Source of the DNA: Ectopseudomonas chengduensis | GTDB taxonomy: Bacteria; Pseudomonadota; Gammaproteobacteria; Pseudomonadales; Pseudomonadaceae | Direction of reading: 5' to 3' | DNA length: 64,000 bases | Assembly: GCF_015712065.1 (NCBI RefSeq) | Contig: NZ_JACFYZ010000013.1 | Coordinates: 1 to 64,000, forward strand | Part shown: positions 1 to 15,857 of the stretch, in pieces | Numbering within the stretch: the first letter of the stretch is position 1 | Layout of the letters: each line of letters opens with the position of its first letter | Notes under the pieces: generated by a model | What the model was told of the DNA's origin: nothing | Database searches by the model: none | Seen by the model: only the letters and a program-made list of their open reading frames with translations | Translations under genes and position numbers: made by a program

Positions 1-2
1 CG

Positions 3-473
3 GCCACGCATGCCGCCAGGGTGTGCCTGGGCGCCTGGCTGGCCGAGCGGGGTGGGGCTGGTAACCTGGAAGGTGACGCCATCGTGCAGCGCCTGCGCCT
101 GACCATCGAGCGCTATGGCGAGGGGCGCTTTACTCGTTGGGACAGCGTGGCGGCCAAGGTGGACGAACATGCACCGCGAACGGTTGACCGCCTCGGCTTC
201 CGGCGCACCATCGAGCACGGTTGCGGTGACGTGCTTTACACCACGGCCACCTACTACCTGTTGCCCACCGCCTGGCGTGATGAGGTGTTCAAGGGTATGA
301 ACCTGCGCAACGTCAACCGGGTGCTGGTGGAGCGGGAGATATTGCAGCCCGGCAAGGATGGCAAGGCCGCCCAATCCATCGCGCTGCCCGGTATGCCCAA
401 GGGGCGGGCCTATGTGGTGGACGGCGCCAAGCTGTTTGCTGATGAAGAGGAAGCCCTAGCTGCTGCTGCCTGA
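3..473 (+). CDS. DUF927-type mobile-element protein, C-terminal part (5' truncated by window edge)
   Basis: The frame is open from the first base of the window to a TGA at 471-473, so this is the C-terminal ~156 residues of a longer protein. The end of the protein reads like the C-terminus of DUF927 proteins: an RTVDRLGFRR segment, then TAWRDEVFKGM, then a conserved tail around LPGMPKGRAYVV. From family knowledge, these are large primase/helicase-like proteins of integrative elements, satellite prophages and plasmids. The family assignment rests on remembered similarity and the catalytic part lies outside the window. A serine recombinase gene follows 182 bp downstream, which supports a mobile-element context. 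There is no intrinsic terminator that I can see directly after the stop. Confidence 0.6.
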   Translation, partial: ATHAARVCLGAWLAERGGAGNLEGDAIVQRLRLTIERYGEGRFTRWDSVAAKVDEHAPRTVDRLGFRRTIEHGCGDVLYTTATYYLLPTAWRDEVFKGMNLRNVNRVLVEREILQPGKDGKAAQSIALPGMPKGRAYVVDGAKLFADEEEALAAAA

Positions 474-541
474 TATTGCCGGCCCAAGGTTCGCCCTGGC
501 CGGCGCTTTCCCTTGCTCTGCCCGGTATCGTAAAACGACCG

Positions 542-611
542 TTTATTGATACCAGCAAAACACCCTGCCTAATTGGTATCAACAAATGCGGGTTTACTAT
601 TTATTGATACC
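542..611. repeat. TTGATACC repeats upstream of the recombinase (candidate res/operator site)
   Basis: A 12-bp direct repeat TTTATTGATACC occurs at 542-553 and 600-611. An inverted copy of its core, GGTATCAA, lies between them at 575-582. A shorter TACCAGCA word also recurs at 551-558 and just before the gene. Serine recombinases commonly bind such repeats directly upstream of their own gene, both as recombination site and as operator, so that is the inferred role. The bases are certain; the function is inferred. Confidence 0.55.
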
Positions 612-655
612 GATAGATAATGATCCCACCTTAAACAATACCAGCAGGGCACATC

Positions 656-1213
656 ATGAATCGCGTCTTCGCCTACGGCCGCGTCTCGACTCTGGAGCAA
701 TCCACCGACAACCAGTTGTTGGCTTTGCAGCAGAAGGGCTTCGATGTGCAGCCGCATCGCTGGTTTGCTGAGCAGGTGTCTGGTGGTGTTCCTGCGCTGC
801 AGCGTCCAGAGTTCTCCAAGATGGCAGATCGAATGGAAGCCGGCGATGTGCTGGTGGTGCTCAAGCTGGATCGCCTTGGCCGCGACGTGCAGGACGTGCT
901 TTCCACCATCGAAGTCCTGGCCGCCCGCTCCATCCATGTGCGCAGCCTCGATCTGGACGGCGTAGACCTGACCAGCGCAGCCGGTAAGCTGCAGCTCACC
1001 GTCCTGGCTGCTGTAGCTGCCTTCGAGCGCGACCGCATCAAGGAACGCACCAAGGAAGGCTTGGCCCGTACCAGCAAGAAGGCCGGTCGCCCCGAGGCAG
1101 TCGAGACCACCAAGCTAGTGCAAGCCTGCAAGGCCAAGGGCATGAGCCAGAGCCAGGCGGCTGCCGAACTTGGGCTTAGCCTGCCGACCGTCAAGCGCCA
1201 CTGGAACAAGTGA
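656..1213 (+). CDS. Serine recombinase (resolvase/invertase family)
   Basis: This 185-residue protein has the standard layout of small serine recombinases (resolvase/DNA invertase). The N-terminal catalytic domain starts with a YGRVST motif, whose serine at about residue 11 is the expected nucleophile. It continues with the LKLDRLGRD segment holding the conserved arginines and the LTVLAAVAAFERDRIKER helix that leads into the long E helix. The last ~45 residues form a helix-turn-helix (KGMSQSQAAAELGLSLPTVKR) for site binding. Length is normal and no key residue is missing, so it is probably active. It cuts and rejoins DNA through a phosphoserine intermediate. The TTGATACC repeats just upstream are the likely target. 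Whether it resolves, inverts or integrates cannot be told from sequence. Confidence 0.9.
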   Translation: MNRVFAYGRVSTLEQSTDNQLLALQQKGFDVQPHRWFAEQVSGGVPALQRPEFSKMADRMEAGDVLVVLKLDRLGRDVQDVLSTIEVLAARSIHVRSLDLDGVDLTSAAGKLQLTVLAAVAAFERDRIKERTKEGLARTSKKAGRPEAVETTKLVQACKAKGMSQSQAAAELGLSLPTVKRHWNK

Positions 1214-1280
1214 CGCCAGCCGCCCGAGCCGCTCGGCTTGGGCACCATGCCTCTGCCTTTCCTCCTGCAGGCCCGCCTGC

Positions 1281-1463
1281 GGTGTTCCGTTTGATCGCCC
1301 GCTACCGCTGCCAAAATCTCCGACCGGCTTCCGCATGATCGGAACACCATTGGTGTTCAGAACACCAAGTGTTCCACCTTTCTCGCAATTGTGTTCCATC
1401 GCCACAAGCCCCGCCGTTGCTGGGCTGAGGCCGTTGAGGAACACCAAGAACACCGAGAACACC
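1281..1463. repeat. GAACACC iteron-like cluster
   Basis: The heptamer GAACACC or its complement GGTGTTC recurs many times in about 180 bp. Forward copies are at 1342-1348, 1360-1366, 1439-1445, 1448-1454 and 1457-1463. Inverted copies are at 1281-1287 and 1352-1358. Near-copies (GTGTTCC) are near 1370 and 1391. The last three forward copies are strictly tandem with a 9-bp period, and the copies at 1342 and 1352 form an inverted pair. Such clusters are typical of iterons or of a protein-binding array in mobile elements; which applies here is unknown. Confidence 0.6.
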
Positions 1464-1610
1464 AGTTATTCGATAGGTATGGATTGCGCCTCCCCGTACC
1501 CCGTGAGGGGTGAGTGCCGGCAGCGGTAGAAGTCTATGTGCCGTGCTCATGATGCTGGTGGTCTGGCGCCGTTGGATCTGGCCGGGGCCCCTGCATGGGA
1601 CGGCCTGTCA

Positions 1611-1774
1611 CGGGTAATTCGAGCCCCGCTCTCGGGCTAGTGCATGGCTCTGAAAGTTAGTGAATTATTGAAATTGGTTAATTGTTGAAATCCCAGGTTA
1701 ACCATGAGAATGACTCATGTAGCCAACGGGTCCTCCCTATAGGCCGGCACCCTATGCGGGTAATTCGAGCCCCG
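1611..1774. repeat. Pair of 18-bp direct repeats (CGGGTAATTCGAGCCCCG)
   Basis: Two identical 18-bp copies lie at 1611-1628 and 1757-1774, 146 bp apart. The sequence resembles a tRNA T-arm (TTCGAGCCCC) but no tRNA can be folded around either copy. A direct repeat of this size next to a recombinase and a mobile-element protein could be an attachment-site duplication or part of a dispersed repeat family; both are inference. Confidence 0.5.
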
Positions 1775-2002
1775 ACCGCGCTCTAGCTGATCTGTCGTCA
1801 GGGATGTCCGTCTTTCATGCTGGGTCCTTCCTCAGTGGGTTCGGCTATGCGGTGGCGTAGACCGCGGACTTTTTCCAGATAGACGAACTGCAGGAGGGGT
1901 TCCGCTTCCGTTCGGAGGCTGCCAGCAGGGGTGAGTGCTGTGCGAATTGGAGGGGGGGGGGTTTAGGAATACGTTTGGGGATACGGCAACAATATCGAAA
2001 CG

Positions 2003-2031
2003 CTCAAGGCCTGTTATAACGTGGCCTTGAG
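2003..2031. promoter_or_regulatory. Perfect 9-bp inverted repeat, operator- or cruciform-like
   Basis: CTCAAGGCC at 2003-2011 is perfectly complemented by GGCCTTGAG at 2023-2031. The 11-base spacer itself contains the palindrome GTTATAAC. There is no T-tract, so it is not a standard terminator. It could be a regulator site or the end of an inserted element. It lies about 200 bp upstream of the Fur box of the siderophore sigma-factor gene. Confidence 0.45.
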
Positions 2032-2231
2032 TGGCTATGTTCGATTCCAGCAGGGGCCATCCTGATTGCTCTCCTTCGCGTTCAGCGAACGCTCGTCGCA
2101 ACGCGCTGTTCTACACGTACTCCTCGATCACCTGCAGCCTGTTGGTCATCCGCTGATGCCACTGCGGCGTGATGCCGTGCGGCCATTTCAATTGTCGGCA
2201 GGGTCTCGCCACATCAAGGCGTCTCGCCATT

Positions 2232-2252
2232 ATTGCAATGAGAAGTGTTTGC
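2232..2252 (+). promoter_or_regulatory. Probable Fur box upstream of the ECF sigma-factor gene
   Basis: The segment TTGCAATGAGAAGTGTTTGC matches the AATGATAATCATTATC core of the Fur consensus at about 10 of 16 positions. It sits 40-60 bp before the sigma-factor start codon. Iron-dependent repression of the siderophore sigma factor by Fur is the usual arrangement in pseudomonads. The match was made by eye. Confidence 0.55.
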
Positions 2253-2291
2253 ATTCAGGATTGGCGCTCCTTGCCAAGAGCGTGACCTCAC

Positions 2292-2924
2292 ATGGAATGT
2301 TCTCAACAGTCATTGCCGGCCTCGGGCCGGAGAGGTTTTCTACCGTCCTTTGCCGCGAATGCACCTGCTTATGGCCATGCTGCTGCGGTCATCGACCGCA
2401 AGGCCTTGCTGGCCGCCTATCAGGCTCAGCGTCATCCGTTGCTCAATCTGGCGACGCGCGTGCTGGGCTGTCGCAGCAGAGCCGAGGATGTCCTGCAGGA
2501 TGCCTTTCTCAAATTGTGGGAGGGCAGTCTCAATCTGTCCCGGGTCGAGGCGCCCGAGCGTTATCTGAGTCGCCTGGTGCGCAACCTGGCCATCGACCAT
2601 CTGCGCCGCCTGCAGCTGGAGCAGCGCTACGGTGCGGCCGCCGAGCTGGCTGACCTGCAGCCTTCGGAAATCTCACCCGAGCAGGCCGTAGGCGGGCAGC
2701 AGGCGGTGCGCCAGTTGCTCGATGCCCTGGCGGAACTGACCCCGCGCATGCGTCGGGTGTTCAAGCTCAGTCAGCTCGATGGCCTCACCCAGCGCGAGGT
2801 GGCGACTCAACTGGGGGCGTCGCCGGCGCTCATCAATCTGATTCTGCGCGATACCCTAGGGCATTGCCGTATTCGACTCGACGGGCAGTGCGCGCGCAAC
2901 TGCCCCCTGGCCAAGAGGTTTTGA
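2292..2924 (+). CDS. ECF sigma factor, PvdS/FecI-like, for siderophore genes
   Basis: A 210-residue extracytoplasmic-function sigma factor. Region 2 is seen around ATRVLGCRSRAEDVLQDAFL (residues ~50-70). Region 4 is seen around RVFKLSQLDGLTQREVATQL (~155-175), with the helix-turn-helix that reads the -35 box. It should direct RNA polymerase to iron-starvation promoters of the adjacent biosynthetic genes, and a matching box (TAAAC-N16-CGT) lies upstream of the ornithine hydroxylase gene. The first ~33 residues are not typical of the family, so a shorter protein is possible, but no better in-frame ATG or GTG was found. The stop codon abuts the ATG of the exporter gene, so the two are co-transcribed. 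No anti-sigma (FecR/FpvR-like) gene is present in the window. Confidence 0.85.
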   Translation: MECSQQSLPASGRRGFLPSFAANAPAYGHAAAVIDRKALLAAYQAQRHPLLNLATRVLGCRSRAEDVLQDAFLKLWEGSLNLSRVEAPERYLSRLVRNLAIDHLRRLQLEQRYGAAAELADLQPSEISPEQAVGGQQAVRQLLDALAELTPRMRRVFKLSQLDGLTQREVATQLGASPALINLILRDTLGHCRIRLDGQCARNCPLAKRF

Positions 2925-4601
2925 ATGAAGCTGCTGCGTCTGGTTTTCCACGAATATCGCTGGTCCATCGCGCTGGTGCTGGGGCTCAGCCTGAGCAGCG
3001 CATTGCTCAGCGTGGCGGTGATTGCCTTCATCAATCAGCGCATGCTCACCCCGGCGAGCAATCCCGGCGCGGCGCTGGGACAGTTCGTCGCCTTGCTGGC
3101 CTTGCTGCTGGTGCTGGCCTCCGCGGCGCAACTGTCACTGACGGCGCTGGGGCATCGCTTCGTCTACCGTATGCGCCGCGCGTTGGTGAAGCGGGTGCTG
3201 GACACCAGCATCGAGCGCCTGGAGATCATTGGCGGCTCCAACATCATCGCCAGCCTGTCCAGCGACATCCGCAACATCACCCTGGCCTTCGTGCATTTAC
3301 CCGAGCTGATCTATGGCACCGTGCTGACGCTGGCGGCGTTCGCCTATCTGGCCTGGCTGTCGCCGGGTCTGTTCGTCACCACGCTGCTGTGGATGAGCTT
3401 CACCCTTGGCATCGGCTGGTTGCTGGTCGGGCGTCTCAATCATCACCTGCGCATGCTGCGTGAGTCCGAGGATCGTCTCTACGGCGATTACCAGGCGGTG
3501 ATCGACGGGCGCAAGGAGCTGACCCTCAATCGCGATCGCGCGCAGCGTCTGTACGAGGACGAGTTCGACCTCAGCGCGCGCGCCTATCGCGATCACGTGA
3601 CCCTGGCCGACCGTTACCACGGCCTGGCCAGCAACTGGGCCAACATCATGGTGCTGGGCACCATCGGCCTGGTGTTCTACCTGGCCAACGGCCTCGGCTG
3701 GGCGTCCACAGCAGTGGCCTCGACCTATGCGCTGACCATTCTGTTCATGCGTACACCGCTGGTGTCGGCGGTGGCGGCGATCCCGGCGCAGATCGCCGGA
3801 CGTGTGGCGCTGGACAAGGTCGAATCGCTGGCGCTGGCGCCGCATGTGGAGGCATTCGAGCATCCGGCCGACCCCTTGAGCGGGCAGTGGCAGGTGCTGG
3901 AGCTGCATGAGGTGGAATATCGCTATCCGGCCCAGGATGGCGAGCCCGGTTTCGACGTGGGGCCGGTCAGCCTGCGTATGGAGCGCGGCGAGACGGTATT
4001 TCTGGTCGGTGGCAACGGCAGCGGCAAGTCGACGCTGGCGCGTCTGCTGACGGGGTTATACCTCCCGCAGCGCGGCGAGATACGTGTCGATGGCCGGGTG
4101 CTCGGGCCGCAGGAGTGGCCGGCCTACCGCCAGCTGTTCGCATCGGTGTTCACCGACTATCACCTGTTTTCGCAGCTGCTTGGCCCGCATGGCGTGGCGG
4201 CATCGGATGAAGAACTCGAGCATTGGCTGGGCAGCCTGCACATGGGTCATAAGGTACAGGTGGCGGCGGGGCGCCTGCGCGACACGCGCCTGTCTGCCGG
4301 TCAACGCAAGCGTCTGGCGCTGCTACTGGCGTTGCTCGAAGCGCGCGATATCCTGCTACTCGACGAATGGGCCGCCGATCAGGATCCGCTGTTCCGCCAG
4401 GTGTTCTACCGCGAGCTGTTGCCGCAGTTGAAGGTTGCGGGCAAAACCGTATTCGCCATCAGCCATGATGATCACTACTTCGATCAAGCCGACCGTCTGC
4501 TGAAGATGGATGGCGGGCAGCTGCATGAATTGCAGGGCGAGCATCGCGCCCGGGCCAGTCGCAACGCGCTGCTGGAGATCGGTGGCGCCGCCCATTCCTG
4601 A
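2925..4601 (+). CDS. PvdE/SyrD-type siderophore peptide ABC exporter (fused membrane and ATPase domains)
   Basis: A 558-residue half-transporter. Residues ~1-310 hold six predicted hydrophobic segments. Residues ~325-540 form the ATPase, with Walker A GGNGSGKST, a signature region LSAGQRKR, Walker B ILLLDEWAADQDP and a downstream AISHDDHYF switch. The glutamate after Walker B and the DEWAADQDP form are typical of the cyclic-peptide exporter family that includes PvdE of pyoverdine synthesis. By analogy it moves the assembled acyl-peptide across the inner membrane. It starts directly after the sigma-factor stop and is followed by a strong intrinsic terminator, so these two genes form their own transcription unit. 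Confidence 0.9.
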   Translation: MKLLRLVFHEYRWSIALVLGLSLSSALLSVAVIAFINQRMLTPASNPGAALGQFVALLALLLVLASAAQLSLTALGHRFVYRMRRALVKRVLDTSIERLEIIGGSNIIASLSSDIRNITLAFVHLPELIYGTVLTLAAFAYLAWLSPGLFVTTLLWMSFTLGIGWLLVGRLNHHLRMLRESEDRLYGDYQAVIDGRKELTLNRDRAQRLYEDEFDLSARAYRDHVTLADRYHGLASNWANIMVLGTIGLVFYLANGLGWASTAVASTYALTILFMRTPLVSAVAAIPAQIAGRVALDKVESLALAPHVEAFEHPADPLSGQWQVLELHEVEYRYPAQDGEPGFDVGPVSLRMERGETVFLVGGNGSGKSTLARLLTGLYLPQRGEIRVDGRVLGPQEWPAYRQLFASVFTDYHLFSQLLGPHGVAASDEELEHWLGSLHMGHKVQVAAGRLRDTRLSAGQRKRLALLLALLEARDILLLDEWAADQDPLFRQVFYRELLPQLKVAGKTVFAISHDDHYFDQADRLLKMDGGQLHELQGEHRARASRNALLEIGGAAHS

Positions 4602-4617
4602 GCATTGATTGCCCTCG

Positions 4618-4648
4618 CTGCGCCCGCATCATGCGGGCGCAGTCGTTT
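4618..4648 (+). terminator. Intrinsic terminator after the exporter gene
   Basis: CTGCGCCCGCAT at 4618-4629 pairs perfectly with ATGCGGGCGCAG at 4631-4642 (12 bp, minimal loop) and is followed by TCGTTTT. It ends the sigma factor-exporter operon. Confidence 0.85.
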
Positions 4649-4684
4649 TACCAAAGTGATTTTCCATTCCCCTGGCAATTACCC

Positions 4685-4708
4685 TAAACATTCCTCCCTC
4701 TCGTTCGT
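4685..4708 (+). promoter_or_regulatory. Iron-starvation (PvdS-type) promoter box candidate
   Basis: TAAAC at 4685-4689, then exactly 16 bases, then CGT at 4706-4708. The remembered PvdS consensus is TAAAT-N16/17-CGT, so only one base differs. It lies 77 bp before the ornithine hydroxylase start and about 2.4 kb after a PvdS-like sigma gene, which fits regulation of the biosynthetic operon by that sigma factor. Confidence 0.55.
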
Positions 4709-4713
4709 CAGTG

Positions 4714-4731
4714 TTAATGAGAATGTTTTCC
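4714..4731 (+). promoter_or_regulatory. Probable Fur box upstream of the ornithine hydroxylase gene
   Basis: TTAATGAGAATGTTTTCC resembles the Fur core AATGATAATCATT and closely follows the iron-starvation promoter box. This suggests double control, by the sigma factor and directly by Fur. Matched by eye. Confidence 0.5.
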
Positions 4732-4785
4732 AGTTCATTCCGACTGGCGAACCGCCCATTCAGCATGCAGATATCGGGAGGATTT

Positions 4786-6102
4786 ATGGGGCTCGTTCAT
4801 GACTATATCGGGGTTGGCTTCGGGCCCTCTAACCTGGCTCTGGCTATCGCCACCGAAGAGTTCGCCCAGCGCAATGGGCGAGAGCCTAATGTCTGCTTCA
4901 TCGAGCGCAAGCCTGCCTTCAGCTGGCATGAAGGCATGCTGATCGACGGTTCGAGCATGCAGATCTCCTTCCTCAAGGATCTTGCCACACTGCGTAATCC
5001 CGCCAGCCGCTTCACCTTCATCAGCTACCTCAAGGCATGCGGGCGCCTGGAGGATTTCATCAACCTGAAGACCTTCTACCCCAGCCGCGAGGAGTTCAAC
5101 GACTACCTCGGCTGGGCCGCCGATGCGTTCGCCGGGCAGGTGCATTACGGTGAGGAGGTGACCAGTATCGAGCCGTTCTACAGCGCTGGCGTCTGTGCCG
5201 GTGTCGAGGTGGTCTCGCGTGGCAGCGACGGGCAGAGCACGCGTCGCCGCGCGCGCAACCTGGTGCTGGGTATCGGTGGCGTGGCGCAGATTCCGGCGGC
5301 TTTCGCCGGCATGACTGATCCACGCATCGTGCATTCCTCGCGTTACTTGGGCGCGCTCGATGCCATGCTGGGCGATGGCAGTCGCCCACGTCGTATCGCC
5401 ATCATTGGTGGTGGGCAGAGCGCTGCGGAAATCTTCCATGATCTGGCATGCCGCTTCCCGCAGGTCGAGGCCAGCCTGCTGGTGCGCGGTGGCAGCCTCA
5501 AGCCGTCGGACGACAGTCCGTTCGTCAACGAGATCTTCAACGCTGACTTCACCGACCGCATCTTCGCCCAGGATCCCGTGCAGCGCGCACAGATGCTCAG
5601 CGAGTACCGCAACACCAACTACTCGGTGGTCGATCTGGAACTGATCGAGAAGATCTACCACCTGTTCTACCAGCAGAAGGTTCGCGGTCAGCACCCTCAT
5701 CGCTTGCTCACCCATCGTGAGGTCATGGCCGTTGCCGCCGATGACAGCGGCGTGGAGCTGACCCTGCGCAACACCCTGGGCGGCGAGCCGCACAGCGAGC
5801 GATTCGATGCGGTGATCCTCGCCACCGGCTATCGCCGCGACTACCACCGCACGCTGCTGGCGGGCTTCGCCGACTACATCGAGGGCGATGCCGTCGACCG
5901 CCAATATCGCCTGCCGCTGCGGGCGGACTGCCAGGCGCAGATCTTCCTGCAGGGCGGCTGCGAGGGCAGCCATGGCCTCAGCGACACCCTGCTGTCGGTG
6001 CTGGCCATGCGCTCCGAGGAGTTGGTCAGCTCGATGTTCGTCGAGTCTCCCGGCATGCAGGTACGCGATTCGCTGCGTCTGGCCGCAGGCTCGCTCAGCT
6101 AA
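4786..6102 (+). CDS. L-ornithine N5-monooxygenase (SidA/IucD/PvdA family)
   Basis: A 438-residue flavin-dependent N-hydroxylating monooxygenase. The FAD-binding motif GVGFGPSNLALA is at ~residues 9-20, the NADPH motif IIGGGQSAAEIF is near residue 205, and the C-terminal ATGY motif is present. It converts ornithine to N5-hydroxyornithine, the precursor of the hydroxamate groups, in the cytoplasm. A longer frame begins at 4711, but the ATG at 4786 is preceded by a clear GGGAGG ribosome binding site and gives an N-terminus (GLVHDYIGVGFGPSN) like that of PvdA. Ornithine, rather than lysine, as substrate is inferred from two adenylation domains downstream whose codes fit hydroxyornithine. Confidence 0.93.
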   Translation: MGLVHDYIGVGFGPSNLALAIATEEFAQRNGREPNVCFIERKPAFSWHEGMLIDGSSMQISFLKDLATLRNPASRFTFISYLKACGRLEDFINLKTFYPSREEFNDYLGWAADAFAGQVHYGEEVTSIEPFYSAGVCAGVEVVSRGSDGQSTRRRARNLVLGIGGVAQIPAAFAGMTDPRIVHSSRYLGALDAMLGDGSRPRRIAIIGGGQSAAEIFHDLACRFPQVEASLLVRGGSLKPSDDSPFVNEIFNADFTDRIFAQDPVQRAQMLSEYRNTNYSVVDLELIEKIYHLFYQQKVRGQHPHRLLTHREVMAVAADDSGVELTLRNTLGGEPHSERFDAVILATGYRRDYHRTLLAGFADYIEGDAVDRQYRLPLRADCQAQIFLQGGCEGSHGLSDTLLSVLAMRSEELVSSMFVESPGMQVRDSLRLAAGSLS

Positions 6103-6134
6103 TCGACAGACGCAGGTTTTTCCTTCTTCCGCGA

Positions 6135-6160
6135 GTGGTTCGGCAGTCCTGCCGAGCCGC
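6135..6160 (+). promoter_or_regulatory. 12-bp hairpin in the leader of the first NRPS gene
   Basis: GTGGTTCGGCAG at 6135-6146 can pair with CTGCCGAGCCGC at 6149-6160. Seven central pairs (TCGGCAG/CTGCCGA) are perfect Watson-Crick and the outer five include two G-U wobbles. It lies in the 89-bp gap between the hydroxylase stop and the NRPS start and has no T-tract. It may stabilise, process or attenuate the mRNA; it is not a standard terminator. Confidence 0.45.
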
Positions 6161-6191
6161 TGTGCAGGCACGAGTTTTCACGGGTGACGAG

Positions 6192-15853
<9,662 letters not shown>

Positions 15854-15857
<4 letters not shown>

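Larger units (their letters stand above)
1214..2231. other. Repeat-rich stretch without a convincing gene
   Basis: About 1 kb between the recombinase and the sigma-factor gene. Open frames here are short, overlap one another on both strands and show no recognisable domain, so I call no gene. The stretch is more AT-rich in places than its surroundings (around 1650-1720 and 1980-2040). It contains the GAACACC cluster, the 18-bp direct repeat, a perfect palindrome and a run of ten G at 1952-1961, described separately. A small hairpin with ACCCC/GGGGT arms lies near 1498-1511. It looks like the border of an inserted element, but no transposase or integrase remnant was recognised. Confidence 0.5.

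Noticed and set aside
1281-1463. CRISPR array
   Set aside because: Repeats are only 7-9 bp, occur in both orientations and lack 30-40 bp spacers; no cas genes are in the window.
1170-1550. Short open frames after the recombinase
   Set aside because: They overlap on both strands and their repeated residues simply reflect the GAACACC array; no ribosome binding site or domain supports them.
1611-1774. tRNA gene suggested by the T-arm-like repeats
   Set aside because: No acceptor or anticodon arms can be paired around either copy.
4735-6171. 478-codon minus-strand open frame
   Set aside because: It covers the ornithine hydroxylase in antisense and has no recognisable family.
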